This document shows positions 43,501-55,740 of a stretch of 64,000 bases of DNA, in pieces. A program made the position numbers and the translations under genes. The DNA lies in NCBI GenBank assembly GCA_030522415.1, contig CM060121.1, forward strand, positions 5,732,476 to 5,796,475, given 5' to 3'. Positions within the stretch are counted from its first letter, which is position 1, and every line of letters begins with the position of its first letter. This stretch comes from Channallabes apus. Lineage: Eukaryota; Chordata; Actinopteri; Siluriformes; Clariidae. Under the pieces are notes generated by a model. The model was not told the DNA's origin and did no database searches. It saw only the letters and a list, made by a program, of their open reading frames with translations.

Positions 43501-44279
43501 CGTGCATGGCTCCGCTCCTACCCAATGACAGAGGCACGCAGGGTTTTTTTTCCACTGGAGTACTCACGTGAAGGATGCGTGCACAACTATAATACTGCTG
43601 TTAGGCAGTAGCACCCCTGCGCTGGGTGCGCCCCTATAACTGTTCTATCTCGCGGAGGAGCTAATTTGTGTGCATCTGTGTGAAACACGCATAGGAAAAA
43701 AAGAACGACATAAAGAAATATATTTTTCTTATATTTAAGGTTTCATGTAGATTCACATTCTGTCGCTCAACTTTTCACAAAAGAGGTGGTTCTCCTGCCA
43801 GACCATACATATACGCATGTGCCAAGGCATGCCACAAAGGCTTGGCTATTTGAAAATGGACACATTAAGTCTGCTTTGGAACTTAGCTGGCCTGCAGGCA
43901 ATAACTGAGGCCTTCCAGCCGATTGTGGGTTCATGCAGGTGAGTATTTTAACAATAATCATGTTTTAACCTGTTAATTGTATCTGTTTTAGGCTTTTGTA
44001 TTAGTACAAACCTATTTAAATAAAATATTATATATAGAAGTTTATTGTACATTCTGAATAGCTAAGTTTTAGTGATGTAAATCAAATACAGTAATGCATT
44101 AATGTTGCTCCCAGTAAGTAAGTCTTGCTTTGTTTAAGTAAATAACTCGAACTATGCTTTTGAACTTGTATTCTAAATGTAGCATCATGGCCATAATTGG
44201 TAGAATGCAATTTGTTACTTTTGTGCACCAAAAAAAATATCTATTTATTATCTGTCCATAAGAAAAACTCTAGGTAGTG

Positions 44280-44460
44280 AAATTCAACTCATCAGAAAAA
44301 AAGGCTTCGGTTTGATAGGAAGTGTAAAGATTGTACTGGAATTTAAATGAAAAAAAAGGTGAATGTGGTCCGATCCAGAGTGACCCTATTCCAGAGCGAC
44401 GGGCATTGAATTAAATCTGGTGTGATTTATTTATTTATTTTTGGCCAGGCAGGGTACATG
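44280..44460. mobile_element. Transposon fragment shared by both palindrome arms
   Basis: Contains tggtccgatccagagtgac and tttttggccaggcagggtac, an IS630/Tc1-type end of the same family as at 2076 and 23648. It is mirrored at 59895-60050. Confidence 0.5.
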
Positions 44461-45545
44461 GCTAAAACATTTCCTGCTCAGATTAGCAGTCAACGTGGCT
44501 AGTAATGTTATTTTGAATCCATTAGCATTCCTCATCTTAATTTATTCAACGAAGCGCCGAGTACCGGTCATTTGACAATAGGGGAAAATATTTCACACTC
44601 GATCAAATTCCTGGACCCTACTTTCATGACTTTTCCTATATCTGTGAGCTTAATCACCCAGCATGCTTACCTTTTCAAAATTACACCAGTAAAAGCCAGT
44701 ATAGAGCTATTTTGCTCTGATTTACGTGAAACAGTTGCGCGCCGATCGGTCATGCCGATTCCTGCCTTTTCCAACCTGCGATTCTCATTTCTCTCAGCAG
44801 ATGGCTTCCAACCCCCTCTCACGAGAGTGCCATAGTCCATTGTTAGTTTTAATGATTTGGCTGAAACTAAGTACCCTAATACCATTGATCATGAATTTCA
44901 GCTGAAACTAATTCTATACATGTAACAGAAAATGTAGACGCAGAATGCAAATGTTTAAATATGCATGCTATTATATACAATATTTATTTTTATTTAATAT
45001 AATCGCTATTACTTGACCCTGAAGTTTAGTTTAGCACACAAACACAGAAAAGTCATTTCTGGTAAATCAACTGCATATGTAGTTTATTTACAGTAATTCA
45101 CAAAAAAATGAATTTACATTATACAGCACAAGGTAAACGCGAGAAAGATTACAAAATGAAAATAAAAGTGTCTACTTTATAAACAGCTTAATATACTGTG
45201 CGTAGAGATGCTGAAATCCCTTGCATGTTGCCCCTCCGCCTCGCGTTTTTTCTGCTTCCATTTCAAGTGAAGAGATATTTGACCGACAGCCTAGAACAAA
45301 AGCCTAGGTGTGATCACAACCCCCTCCTAACGACCATGCCATGAATCGCTTGGTCTGACCAGAAGTTCCCTTCAATATATGCTGTTGTTCCATCGCTATT
45401 CAATGGCTTACTTAATTTAGTTTACATTTCAGCAGATGCCATAGGTTTTGTTCCCTGAACATCTGCCGACTTGATTTTCCTTTGCTTGCGAACACAAGTT
45501 CCCTTCACAATTGTGAATTTTGCCCATGATGCTTGCATCGCTTTA

Positions 45546-46452
45546 TTAACATTCCAAGCATAGCTTTGGTGCATTCTTTGAGCATTTGCCACAGACAAGC
45601 CGCTTACAGGTCTGACAGATATAAGAGGTTTTGTTCCCTGCACATCTGCCAATTTGACACTGCCTCCTTTTCGCAGGTGGAAAAGGAGTTTCATGTAAAG
45701 GTCGCTTGCATGCCATTCCCCCAGCTGTCTTTGCCATTTTCTGGTGCGCAAGTTCAGGATGACAGCTTGTAATTGGTGCTGTGGCTGGAGACATCATTTC
45801 CCTGCTCTCTGCCTCCCCATGAGCAGTACACCTGGTCGGTGTAAGAAAGTCTGGGGTTGGGGTGTGCGCACAGTTTAACCATGTACTAGCCTCAGTTGGT
45901 TGCGTTACAACAGTAGTGTGGGTCCCAACGTGTTCGTTGTGGGTAGCTTTCAGATCTACGTGTGCCTCTTTGCAGACTCGCAACTCATTCCAAAGTGCAT
46001 CCATCTCTGCCTTGCAGACACGCAGCTGCTGTTTCAGCGCCTCAATTTCTGTGCCACGCTTTTCCAGCTCAGGACTCACGTCCACCACAGTCTGTCTTTG
46101 TTCAACCACACGACTATACCGGGTAGTTGCCTATATTAGGATAAAGTATACAGTATGTGTTAATACAAATCTGCGTGTGGTTAAGCAAGTAGAGCGTGTG
46201 GTTAAGTACAGCGTGGGCAACTTCGTTTTTTACCTCGAGAAAATAATGGCTTTTATTAATAGTAATTTCCAATCTGGACAACAGAAAATCTTTTACAACA
46301 GAAAAGTATTTTTTCTCAGTTTTACATTTACAATTATATTCGTATATAATTATATAACTTAAAGTAAGTTACCGCTTTTTTCTGCACCAAGCGCTTCTTT
46401 TTGGCAGCTTTTGCTTTCCTCTCTGTTAGCGGTTGAGGGCGAGGGGCTCTGT
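45546..46452 (-). pseudogene. Truncated mirror copy of the three-exon gene
   Basis: Exon 3 (45546-46130) is open and almost identical to the right-arm copy at 48214-48798, with a few substitutions (VSPELE for VRPELE, HVDLK for HADLK). Exon 2 (46373 to about 46452) is cut off at its 5' part by the foldback element at 46452. Exon 1 and the promoter are absent, so this copy should not make the full protein. Confidence 0.75.
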
Positions 46453-46886
46453 ATCAACATAAAAGAAGAAAATTCAGGTTAAATTTTGCTTAAAGGTTAA
46501 TTGTCGTACTAAATAATAATAATTATGCTGTATCATCGTGGCCTCTTACAGTAATTCATTATTCGTTCGCACCTTAACTGGTTGTTGTTTTAGTGTTCTG
46601 AAACAAAGCATGCATCGCTCAGTTGTGAGTGGGGCGGTGCAGAAAACGAAATATAGCTTTCTTCTTCCCAAGAGCTGACTTTGTTTAGCATAAAGTGGGG
46701 GATGGCTCCTTATTTGAATTCGAATGTTGTCCGACATTGCAAAGCACAAAGAAACACTAAAACAACAACCAGTTAAGGTGCGAACGAATAATGAGGCCAC
46801 GACGATACAGCATAATTATTATTATTTAGTACGAAAATTAACCTTTAAGAAAAATAGAACCTGAATTTTCTTGTTTTATGTTGATC
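46452..46886. mobile_element. Foldback-type element at the palindrome centre
   Basis: Two arms of about 135-145 bp (46452-46597 and 46753-46886) are near-perfect reverse complements. Examples are aaccttaactggttgttgtt at the left and aacaacaaccagttaaggtg at the right, and atcaacataaaa against ttttatgttgat. The central 155 bp are unique. Parts of the arms (gaacgaataatgagg, gcataattattatt) resemble the tandem units at 47313-47590. Confidence 0.8.
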
Positions 46887-47312
46887 ACTGTTTTAACTTT
46901 GATTAGTTTGACTTAGGCTAAAATGGAAATGTTAAAATGAATGAATTCCATGTTTCTCATGAACAAGAGATTCTCAAGTATGGGCTAATGCTTAACAGTT
47001 GCGCAATTATATTTCAATTCAATAAGGAAAAGCACTATTATTATTTCAATAACAATCAAGATTATGATTGACGATGTAATATGTAATAGCCCAGTCATAC
47101 GCTTTTCTTTTTAAATAACTGTATATGGCTTTTTGCCAGGGTAAATCGTTTAAGTGACAGACCTGTAACTTTCCATGTAAAACAGGTACAGTTATAGTTA
47201 CAGTTACAGTTTAGTTATACAGTGTATAAATAAATTGTTTAAATGTATTATTGGAATACTTTAGAACCTTGGTAATATTTACGTTATTAGTGTCAGACGA
47301 TTAGTGTTGATA
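46887..47312. other. AT-rich spacer at the palindrome centre
   Basis: No recognised feature. Confidence 0.4.
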
Positions 47313-47597
47313 TTTGCATAAATATTATTTTGCACAAATAAATATCTGAAAAAAATATATATTTTTCTTCACAAATGTAAGACAACATATTTTGGTTCAG
47401 TGCCAGACGAAGTGTGAACGAATAACGAATCAAGAGCCTGTTATTATATTGCATAAATATTATTTTGCACAAATACAAATCTTTTTTTTTTTTTTTTTTT
47501 ACAAATGTAAGTCACTATATTTTGGTTCAGTGCCAGACGAGCGAATAACGAATTGAGAGGCCCCGACTATACTGCATACATATTATTTGTATATAAG
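47313..47597. repeat. Tandem minisatellite upstream of the three-exon gene
   Basis: Units of about 120-140 bp start at 47313, 47453 and (partial) 47573. Shared text includes gcataaatattattttgcac, atattttggttcagtgccag and gcgaataacgaa. They end about 50 bp before the TATA-like box, so they may be part of its promoter region. Confidence 0.7.
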
Positions 47598-47650
47598 TTT
47601 TCGCACTTTTGTTTTACACATTGCAACTCCACCCACAACCCACCGCCTTG

Positions 47651-47660
47651 TTATATAAAT
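47651..47660 (+). promoter_or_regulatory. TATA-like box of the three-exon gene
   Basis: ttatataaat about 75-80 bp before the ATG at 47733. The position suits a start of transcription near 47680-47690. Confidence 0.45.
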
Positions 47661-47732
47661 GGCATGGGCCATCTACAGAAACTTCATCTAGGACGAACTT
47701 CATTTACAAGGTGACTGCTCCGCCAGATTAAA

Positions 47733-48798
47733 ATGAACACCTCATCATTTACCAGCAGGCTGAGGAGCACAAAGAAGGTAACAAAAACTAATAACTTTGT
47801 TGCTGATCGATTAAACAATATTGTATAGTTCTTTATAGTTTTACCTACAATGTTTTAATCATTGCACTATGTTTACAGGAATCTTTGGAAAACAGAGCCC
47901 CTCGCCCTCAACCGCTAACAGAGAGGAAAGCAAAAGCTGCCAAAAAGAAGCGCTTGGTGCAGAAAAAAGCGGTAACTTACTTTAAGTTATATAATTATAT
48001 ACGTATATAATTGTAAATGTTAAACTGAGAAAAAATACTTTTCTGTTGTAAAAGATTTTCTGTTGTCCAGATTGGAAATTACTATTAATAAAAGCCATTA
48101 TTTTCTCGAGGTAAAAAACGAAGTTGCCCACGCTGTACTTAACCACACGCTCTACTTGCTTAACCACACGCAGATTTGTATTAACACATAGTGTATACTT
48201 TATCCTAATATAGGCAACTACCCGGTATAGTCGTGTGGTTGAACAAAGACAGACTGTGGTGGACGTGAGGCCTGAGCTGGAAAAGCGTGGCACAGAAATT
48301 GAGGCGCTGAAACAGCAGCTGCGTGTCTGCAAGGCAGAGATGGATGCACTTTGGAATGAGTTGCGAGTCTGCAAAGAGGCACACGCAGATCTGAAAGCTA
48401 CCCACAACGAACACGTTGGGACCCACACTACTGTTGTAACGCAACCAACAGAGGCTAGTACATGGTTAAACTGTGCGCACACCCCAACCCCAGACTTTCT
48501 TACACCGACCAGGTGTACTGCTCATGGGGAGGCAGAGAGCAGGGAAATGATGTCTCCAGCCACAGCACCAATTACAAGCTGTCATCCTGAACTTGCGCAC
48601 CAGAAAATGGCAAAGACAGCTGGGGGAATGGCATGCAAGCGACCTTTACATGAAACTCCTTTTCCACCTGCGAAAAGGAGGCAGTGTCAAATTGGCAGAT
48701 GTGCAGGGAACAAAACCTCTTATATCTGTCAGACCTGTAAGCGGCTTGTCTGTGGCAAATGCTCAAAGAATGCACCAAAGCTATGCTTGGAATGTTAA
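47733..48798 (+). CDS. Unrecognised three-exon gene, coiled coil plus Cys-rich C-terminus
   Basis: Exons 47733-47777, 47879-47971 and 48214-48798 join in phase 0 (donors aag/gtaaca and gcg/gtaact; acceptors tttacag and aatatag), giving 240 aa. The start is MNTSSFTSRLRSTKK. Exon 2 is very basic (KAKAAKKKRLVQKK), a likely nuclear localisation signal. Exon 3 begins with a heptad-like stretch (EIEALKQQLRVCKAEMDAL) and ends with CQTCKRLVCGKCSKNAPKLC, a CxxC zinc-ribbon-like region. I do not recognise the family. The C-terminus loosely recalls the Cys-rich tail of piggyBac transposases, and the surroundings share sequence with a TTAA-flanked MITE, so it may be transposon cargo. AATAAA lies at 49259. 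Confidence 0.6.
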
Positions 48799-49682
48799 TA
48801 AAGCGATGCAAGCATCATGGGCAAAATTCACAATTGTGAAGGGAACTTGTGTTCGCAAGAAAAGGAAAATCAAGTCGGCAGATGTTCAGGGAACAAAACC
48901 TATGGCATCAGCTGAAATGTAAACTAAATTAAGTAAGCCATTGAATAGCGATGGAACAACAGCATATATTGAAGGGAACTTCTGGTCAGACCAAGCGATT
49001 CATGGCATGGTCGTTAGGAGGGGGTTGTGATCACACCTAGGCTTTTGTTCTAGGCTGTCGGTCAAATATCTCTTCACTTGAAATGGAAGCAGAAAAAACG
49101 CGAGGCGGAGGGGCAACATGCAAGGGATTTCAGCATCTCTACGCACAGTATATTAAGCTGTTTATAAAGTAGACACTGTGTTTATTTTCATTTTGTAATC
49201 TTTCTCGCGTTTACCTTGTGCTGTATAATGTAAATTCATTTTTTTGTGAATTACTGTAAATAAACTACATATGCAGTTGATTTACCAGAAATGACTTTTC
49301 TGTGTTTGTGTGCTAAACTAAACTTCAGGGTCAAGTAATAGCGATTATATTAAATAAAAATAAATATTGTATATAATAGCATGCATATTTAAACATTTGC
49401 ATTCTGCGTCTACATTTTCTGTTACATGTATAGAATTAGTTTCAGCTGAAATTCATGATCAATGGTATTAGGGTACTTAGTTTCAGCCAAATCATTAAAA
49501 CTAACAATGGACTACAGTATGGCACTCTCGTGAGAGGGGGTTGGAAGCCATCTGCTGAGAGAAATGATAATCGCAGGTTGGAAAAGGCAGGAATCGGCAT
49601 GACCGGCGCGCAGCTGTTTCACGTAAATCAGAGCAAAATAGCTTTATACTGGCTTTTACTGGTGTAATTTTGAAAATGTAAG
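48799..49682 (+). other. 3' flank of the three-exon gene (right arm)
   Basis: Mirror of about 44650-45545. Includes AATAAA at 49259-49264 and ends in MITE-like text (agcaaaatagctttatactg), where the LTR retrotransposon was inserted. Confidence 0.55.
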
Positions 49683-50677
49683 TGTAACGGATCTGCTTTT
49701 CACTCTCTCAAACACCAGAACAACACCAAGAGCTGCTTTCCATTAATTTATTTGATCCTGTAGAAGACAATTAAACATTTTTTTTGTCTTCGGACTACAA
49801 TGCACATCTGACCCCCTCATCAATACACGGCAGCATTGTGAGCCAGATTAATTATTTTCTCAAACATGCATGTCAGGGCATTTCGTAAATTTTACAATTT
49901 ATCCACATTTCCATACATAAGGATACATTAAAATTGACAGGAAAACATTTTTTTCTTTCCAGTTACAACAGAATTAACACATTTTTCATTTATAACCTTA
50001 AACCAAACTTAAACTACATACAAAGATTTATATGGAGAAAGAGTGAAATACACCAGAGCTAAATGTGTTTCAGTAAATAAAATGTAGACAGCATGATAGA
50101 CAACAAATGTACCTGTAGAAGACAATTAAACATATTTTTTTTTGTCTTCGGACTGCAATGCACATCTGACCCCTATATATACAAAAATAACAGTATTTTC
50201 ACTGAGAAATAAAAATGACAAATACAAAATGGCAACTTGCCCATGTGCATTTAGCACTTATGTTAAACTCCATAAAACTGTCACAAACTTAATTTGGCAA
50301 TTAAAACCCAAACAAAAATACCATAATATTGTAATATATTTTTCACAAAATGACAAACTTTTTCAGTACAACAAGAGACAATTAAATATTCTCAGGAGCA
50401 ACTCTCTGTACAACTTACCCTCATCAATACACGGCAGCATTGTGAGGGGGGGGGGGGGGGGTCGGGAGGAAAGGCGAACTACGGGAACACAGGAGGTGCA
50501 AAAAGGGGCGATGTGCAGGTTTGTAATTGCCACAGAAAATGAATAAAATGACTGCAAAATGTGATCTCAAAATGATAAAATTCACAAATATTAAATAAAA
50601 TCTTTAAATAAATAAAAATCACAATACAATTTGAAAATATTATAATTTTCACAAAGTGCAATTCTAACTCTGTTACA
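49683..50677 (-). repeat. 3' LTR of the retrotransposon
   Basis: 995 bp, nearly identical to the 5' LTR. Within the LTR the block tgtagaagacaattaaacat...cttcgg...atgcacatctgac occurs twice (about 49758-49815 and 50113-50172), and atcaatacacggcagcattg also occurs twice, so the LTR itself has an internal duplication. A 16-base G-run (about 50446-50461) is shorter and interrupted in the other LTR. Confidence 0.85.
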
Positions 50678-50690
50678 TTCACCTCCACTG
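50678..50690 (-). promoter_or_regulatory. Polypurine tract candidate
   Basis: On the minus strand agtggaggtgaa lies immediately before the 3' LTR start, the place where plus-strand synthesis is primed. Confidence 0.5.
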
Positions 50691-51012
50691 AATTTTATCA
50701 AATTTGAGCTACATCTACATAGTACATATCAGACACAACTCCAACAATTACATTCACAATGACAGGGTCATTAAAACAAATCCAACACCTACAGTATTCC
50801 ATAAGAATGAAGTGGTATGAGAGCAGCGCTATCTCCCAATCCAACTACTGGAAACAGGGTGCCTTGTACACCCCACAAGACCCAAATATTTTGTAGTGTA
50901 GAATAAGCTCATGAAAGAGATCAAAACATGTTATTCAATCACATAAAGCAGTCACGCACCATTTCCAAAAAAAAACTTACACCCATAAAAGCTGGGGCAA
51001 CAGCCCTGGAAT

Positions 51013-51777
51013 TTACTCAACAACAGAATGCAAAATAGACTTGCAAACAGATTTAACACTGAAATTATCCTGAACAACATCCTGTCTGGACATGGATTGT
51101 ATCAGTCTATTAACAGGTTTGACTAGTCGACCAAACCTAGATCTGACCTGTGTTTGTGCATTGGAAAAATTACTGCACTGACGTGAGGACTGGTCAGCAG
51201 TGTATAGAGTGTGAGGTGCTTTGTGTGTCTGTGTTGTATTCTCAGATGCTACTCCAGATTGTCTTATGTCAACAGCAATGTTAGGTATGGGTACAGAGTC
51301 ACAGGTCACAGACTGTTCCGTCATGATGTTGCTAGGTGAGGTAAAAGCTTCTTGCAGTCTGGAGGTTCCACTCGCCACATCAGTAACATCCCCTTGTGAC
51401 AACCTTGGTGTAGAAAATTGTGTAATCCAGTCCATGGTCCTCCTTTCAGAATCCACCGGGCCTGCATCAGGCAAGAGGCTCACATCATTTCTCGAGCATG
51501 CAGGTGAGTCGTCTAGACTGTCAACATCATAGTTTTCATCAGATCTACAGTCATTCTCACTCTCTCTCTCAAACAGAGTCTCAGATGTGTCACCTACATC
51601 AGCAGTACCTAGAGGTGAAGATTCAGCGGTGGACATAGATGGAGGTAAGTCGGACATAACTTCATTGTCCACAGGAAGGAAGCTAACAAGCAGAAGTAAA
51701 TTCCTATGGACCACCTTCTCCCGACCAGTGACCGTGTCACAGATTCTGTATGTGTGGGTTTTAGCATTCATGTCCAC
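51013..51777 (-). pseudogene. C-terminal part of integrase, out of frame
   Basis: 254 codons. The first third (TYRICDTVTGREKVVHRN) resembles the tail of Ty3/gypsy integrases after the catalytic core. The remainder is low-complexity and acidic (SENDCRSDENYDVDSLDD). It overlaps in sequence, but not in frame, with the stop of the preceding stretch near 51803, so a one-base shift separates it from the integrase core. Confidence 0.7.
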
Positions 51778-51802
51778 AACTGTGTAAATGGTCGATTCCC
51801 AC

Positions 51803-53479
51803 TTATCTGCGAGTTTTGTTGGCTAAAAGCACTCTATCTCCAACTTCGATACTGGATCCCTTTACTTTCCTGTTGTACAGATGAGCATGTCTCCTCTGCT
51901 CCTTCACAGCATGTTCCTGAGCGATTAACAATGCTTCTTTTAGATCATTGTTGAGAGAAGCCACATACTTGTCATAGCTTGTCACATTAGAATCATGCAG
52001 GACAGTGTGAAACAAAACGTCAACGGGTAGGCGAGGGACACGGCCAAACATGAGGTAAAAGGGCGGGTAGCCCGTTGTTTCATGAGCTGTGCAGTTGTAC
52101 ATGAATGTCAATGTTTCAGCCTTAGCTGCAGGAGACAGTGCTCGGATCATACAGCCCAAGGTTCTATTGAACCTTTCCACACTTCCGTTTCCCATTGGAT
52201 GATAGGGGGTAGTGTGTGACTTTTTGACACCCGAGATCATGAGGAGCTCACTTATCAATCGACTCCCAAAATTAGTCCCTTGATCACTGTGGATCCTTTC
52301 CGGGAATCCAAAGACACAGAAATATTTGTCCCAAAGAACTTTCGCCACCTGCTTGGCTGTCTGGTCTTTACAGGGAAACGCCTGAGCCAATCTCGTAAAG
52401 TGGTCCGTTATTACTAGAACATCTATGGACTTGTTACAGGAGTTTTCAGCCGACCAAAAATCAATACAGACGAGCTCCAGTGGTCTAGTTGTTGTTATAC
52501 TCTCCAGAGGAGCTCTCCCTTCAGGTTCAGCTGTCTTACTGACAATGCATCGCTGGCAGTGGCGAACATAGTCTCTCACGTCTCTGTCGATGTTTGTCCA
52601 AAAGAACCTTTCCCTTACTAAACTAAGAGTCCTGGACTGGGCCTGATGACCAGCCTCATTGTGAACTCCTTTCAGGACTTCATCTTTGAGAGAGTCAGGA
52701 ACAACATATTGGGACCGTTTTGCTCTAGTTTTAGGGTCCTTAGAAAGTCTGTACAGGACACCATTACTCACAGTAAGTTTGTCCCAGTGTTTCAGGTATC
52801 TTGTGACAGAGACAGACTCTTTAGCTCTTGCCCTCCTAGAAGGCCTCCATCGCCTCTCAACATAATACAGGACACGAGAGAGAGTTCTATCATCCAACTG
52901 CTTGTCACAAAGGACTTTTTCGGTGTATGCAGGTAAGGTGTTAATTCCAGGTGGTATCAACTGAGGAAGGAACTGCAGTGTTTGCACTGCACGGGACCTG
53001 GGACCAGCTTCCCAAACCATATGTGATTGTAGTACTGCAGACACGTCGTCCATTCCAATAGACTGAGCCCATACATGAGGTGAGTCACATGCTGACTGGA
53101 CAATATTACTCACTGTAACGGGCTTCACTTGACCACTGGATGACCTGAAGGCATTTTTAACAGAATTACATGACACATCTTTAACATCACTCAGAAGGTT
53201 TACATAAGGTTCAGTAAGAAGTCTTTGGCCAACACTCTCCTTGACTAAAGGTACTCGGCTCAAAGCGTCGGCTGCGATGTTCTGCTGTCCTGGGACATAC
53301 TTAATGTCGAAATCGTAACTTGCCAATTTGGCTACCCAGCGTTGCTCACAACAGTCCAGCTTCGGCTTTGTAAGTATATGAGTCAACGGGTTGTTGTCAG
53401 TCCAGACTGTGAATTTGTGACCTTTGAGCCAGTGACTGAACTTGTCACAAATCGACCATTTCAACGCCAGAAACTCCAA
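51803..53479 (-). pseudogene. RNase H end and integrase core
   Basis: 558 codons. RNase H motifs (VWTDNNPL, NIAADALSRV) are followed by an HHCC zinc-binding domain (VHNEAGH...CQRC) and the DDE integrase core (VCIDFW, IHSDQGTNF, SVERFNRT). All key residues are present. It begins out of frame with the upstream RT stretch and ends at a stop at about 51803-51805. Confidence 0.9.
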
Positions 53480-53511
53480 GCGGTGAGCTGGGTAGTTCCC
53501 CTGGGCTTGAG

Positions 53512-55431
53512 TTAGGGACTTGCTGGCAAACGCGGTCTGGCTCGCATGTCTCCATCCTGTATTTGGGACAGGACAGCACCTATGCCTTCCAAGGATGCAT
53601 CAGTTGACAACATAAAGGGACGGGTAAAGTCAGGATGAGCAAGAATCACGGAATTGACTAGCGAAGCCTTAAGGTGGTCGAAGGCCTGTTCCTGTTGCGG
53701 TGTCCAGTCTGCTGCACACAACTTTCTGCCTGTTGTCCTGTCTTTCCGACCTGTCCTTTTTCTCTTCTCACCCTTCAATAGGTCAAAGAGTGGCTTGGCT
53801 ATGGCGGAGTATCCAGGCACAAAGTGCTGATAATAGTTTATCATCCCTAGAAAGGACCTTATCCGCTTCTGTGATGGGGTCACACCATCAGGATCCATGA
53901 GATCAGTACTAGTCATATTTGTGATGCTCTCGACTTTACTGTGGTCTGTTGAAACACCGTTTTCACCAACTATGTGGCCAAGAAACCTCACAGACCTCCT
54001 GAGGAAGAAACATTTTTTTGGAGCCAACTTTAGATTATGGCTACGCAGTCTCTCAAACACCATCTTCAGGCGTAACAAGGCACTCTCCTCGTCTGGTGCA
54101 AACACCAACAGGTCGTCCAAATAGCACAGCAAACTCAGATAGTTCTGGTCTCCAAAAATGCTCATCATCATTCGCATGAAGCTCCCTGGACTATTACATA
54201 GGCCCTGAGGGAGACGATTGTATTCGTAGAGGCCCATGGGAGTTGTAAAAGCTGAGTACTTCCTGTCTTCCTCATGAAGTGGCATATTGTAGAACCCAGA
54301 CGTTAAATCCATGGTGCTGAATAGACTGTTACCTCCTAATGCAGCTAGGCAGTCTGCCTGATGGGGAAGAGGGTGAGCATCCTTCAGAGTCCTTTTATTT
54401 AGCCACCGAAAATCAGTACATATACGAAGATCCCCAGACTTCTTCCACACAAGAACAAGTGGTGATGCATATTCGCTGGTTGATTTCCTAATGATTTCTT
54501 TTTCCTCCATCTCACTTAACACCTGGCGCAGTTTCTGATAGTGTCCAGGGGGCACTCTCCTATAAGGTAGCCTGAAAGGCCTTTTATCTGAAAGATTGAT
54601 GCGGTGTACAAAACCCTTAGCCTCTCCACAGTCGAGATGATGCCGTGAAAATATATCTTCATACTGCAAAATAAGGTCAGTCATCTTCCTCTTATATACC
54701 TCAGACACCTCGCATGACTCAATGTCAATGTTACTGAGACCAGCTGACCTGAGCTTTTCTTCGGTGGACCTCGTGCCAGCAAGAGGTTGAGGCATTAGCA
54801 AATGTGAAAAGCTAGCCCAAGGGCCCTCTGGAAACTCAGTCATGTCCATATCCTCAATCGCCATGCAGGAGAAAACATCTGCCAACTTTGCATTGCGTCT
54901 TAACAGCACAGGCCTGTCAGAACCATTGATGAGTTTTAGTGGGACCCACTTGTCTCCCCACAATGGAGTCACAACTCTAGACACCAGAACACCCCTGGGA
55001 GCTGAGCGGGATGATGTTGGCTCCGTCATTACAGTGCTGCCTGGTGAAATAGCAGTATTTCTAGGTAGTTTTCCCCAAACAAGATATTCACAGCCAGACT
55101 GAAGGCAGACAGCAGAGTTGCACCTGACAGTACCGACCTTCTGAGGAGCTTCATCACCCTTCCACGGCTTGAGACCTGAGAGCATAGACAAGAACTGTTC
55201 CATCTCATGATCTTTTTTTGGGCAAAGACTTGACACTGTCTTCCAATAAGACTCACACAGCTTAGACTGATGCAGGATATGTTTTATAACATTGGTTCCC
55301 AATATTAATTCATCCCGCTGGCCCTGGACAACAAGCGTGGGAACTACAATCTTACAGCCGTACACCTCCATCTCAACATCAAAAGCACACTTGGGTTTAA
55401 CAAAGTCCACCACATCCAACAAGGACCACAT
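53512..55431 (-). pseudogene. Reverse transcriptase and RNase H start
   Basis: 639 codons. It starts inside the protease C-terminal part (RDELILGTNVIKH), then RT with FSTMDLTSGFYNMPL, RLPQGLCNSP and the catalytic YLDD. RNase H begins at LSTDASLEGIGAVLS. The frame stops after RPRLPASP, while the RNase H homology continues in another frame toward 53479, so there is a frameshift at about 53500. Confidence 0.9.
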
Positions 55432-55729
55432 TCACATCAATTTTGTGTATGTCATTTATCACTCCAGCCTCTTTCATTTTCATCTCGGCCTCTTCACTCA
55501 TACTGCAAGCCATAGAGCCAGTGTCCAACATGCCACCAATTTTCATTGTCCCACCCAGTAACACAGGTGTGTAGAAAAGGCTCTCACTACTGCTTACTCT
55601 GTGAATATTTTGATAAACAACGATTTCAGAATCATGCGAAGAGTCTCTTGCAGATAAGTAAACTGATTCGGCATCAGAAGTGTCATCTGTGCGGGAGTGG
55701 TTGCTGAGACCTGTACTGCCCCCCTCCAA
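55397..55729 (-). pseudogene. Aspartic protease part of pol
   Basis: 110 codons with the active-site motif MLDTGSMACS. The frame ends at a TAA-type stop near 55397, while the homologous C-terminal half continues in the overlapping frame of the next stretch. This is the first of three pol frame breaks. Gag ends just upstream at 55741. Confidence 0.8.
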
Positions 55730-55740
55730 ATACAGGTCAG

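Noticed and set aside
45422..45751. 109-aa frame antisense or alternate to the exon 3 copy (also 48593-48922)
   Set aside because: It overlaps the longer exon 3 frame in another register. The apparent conservation between arms follows from DNA identity.
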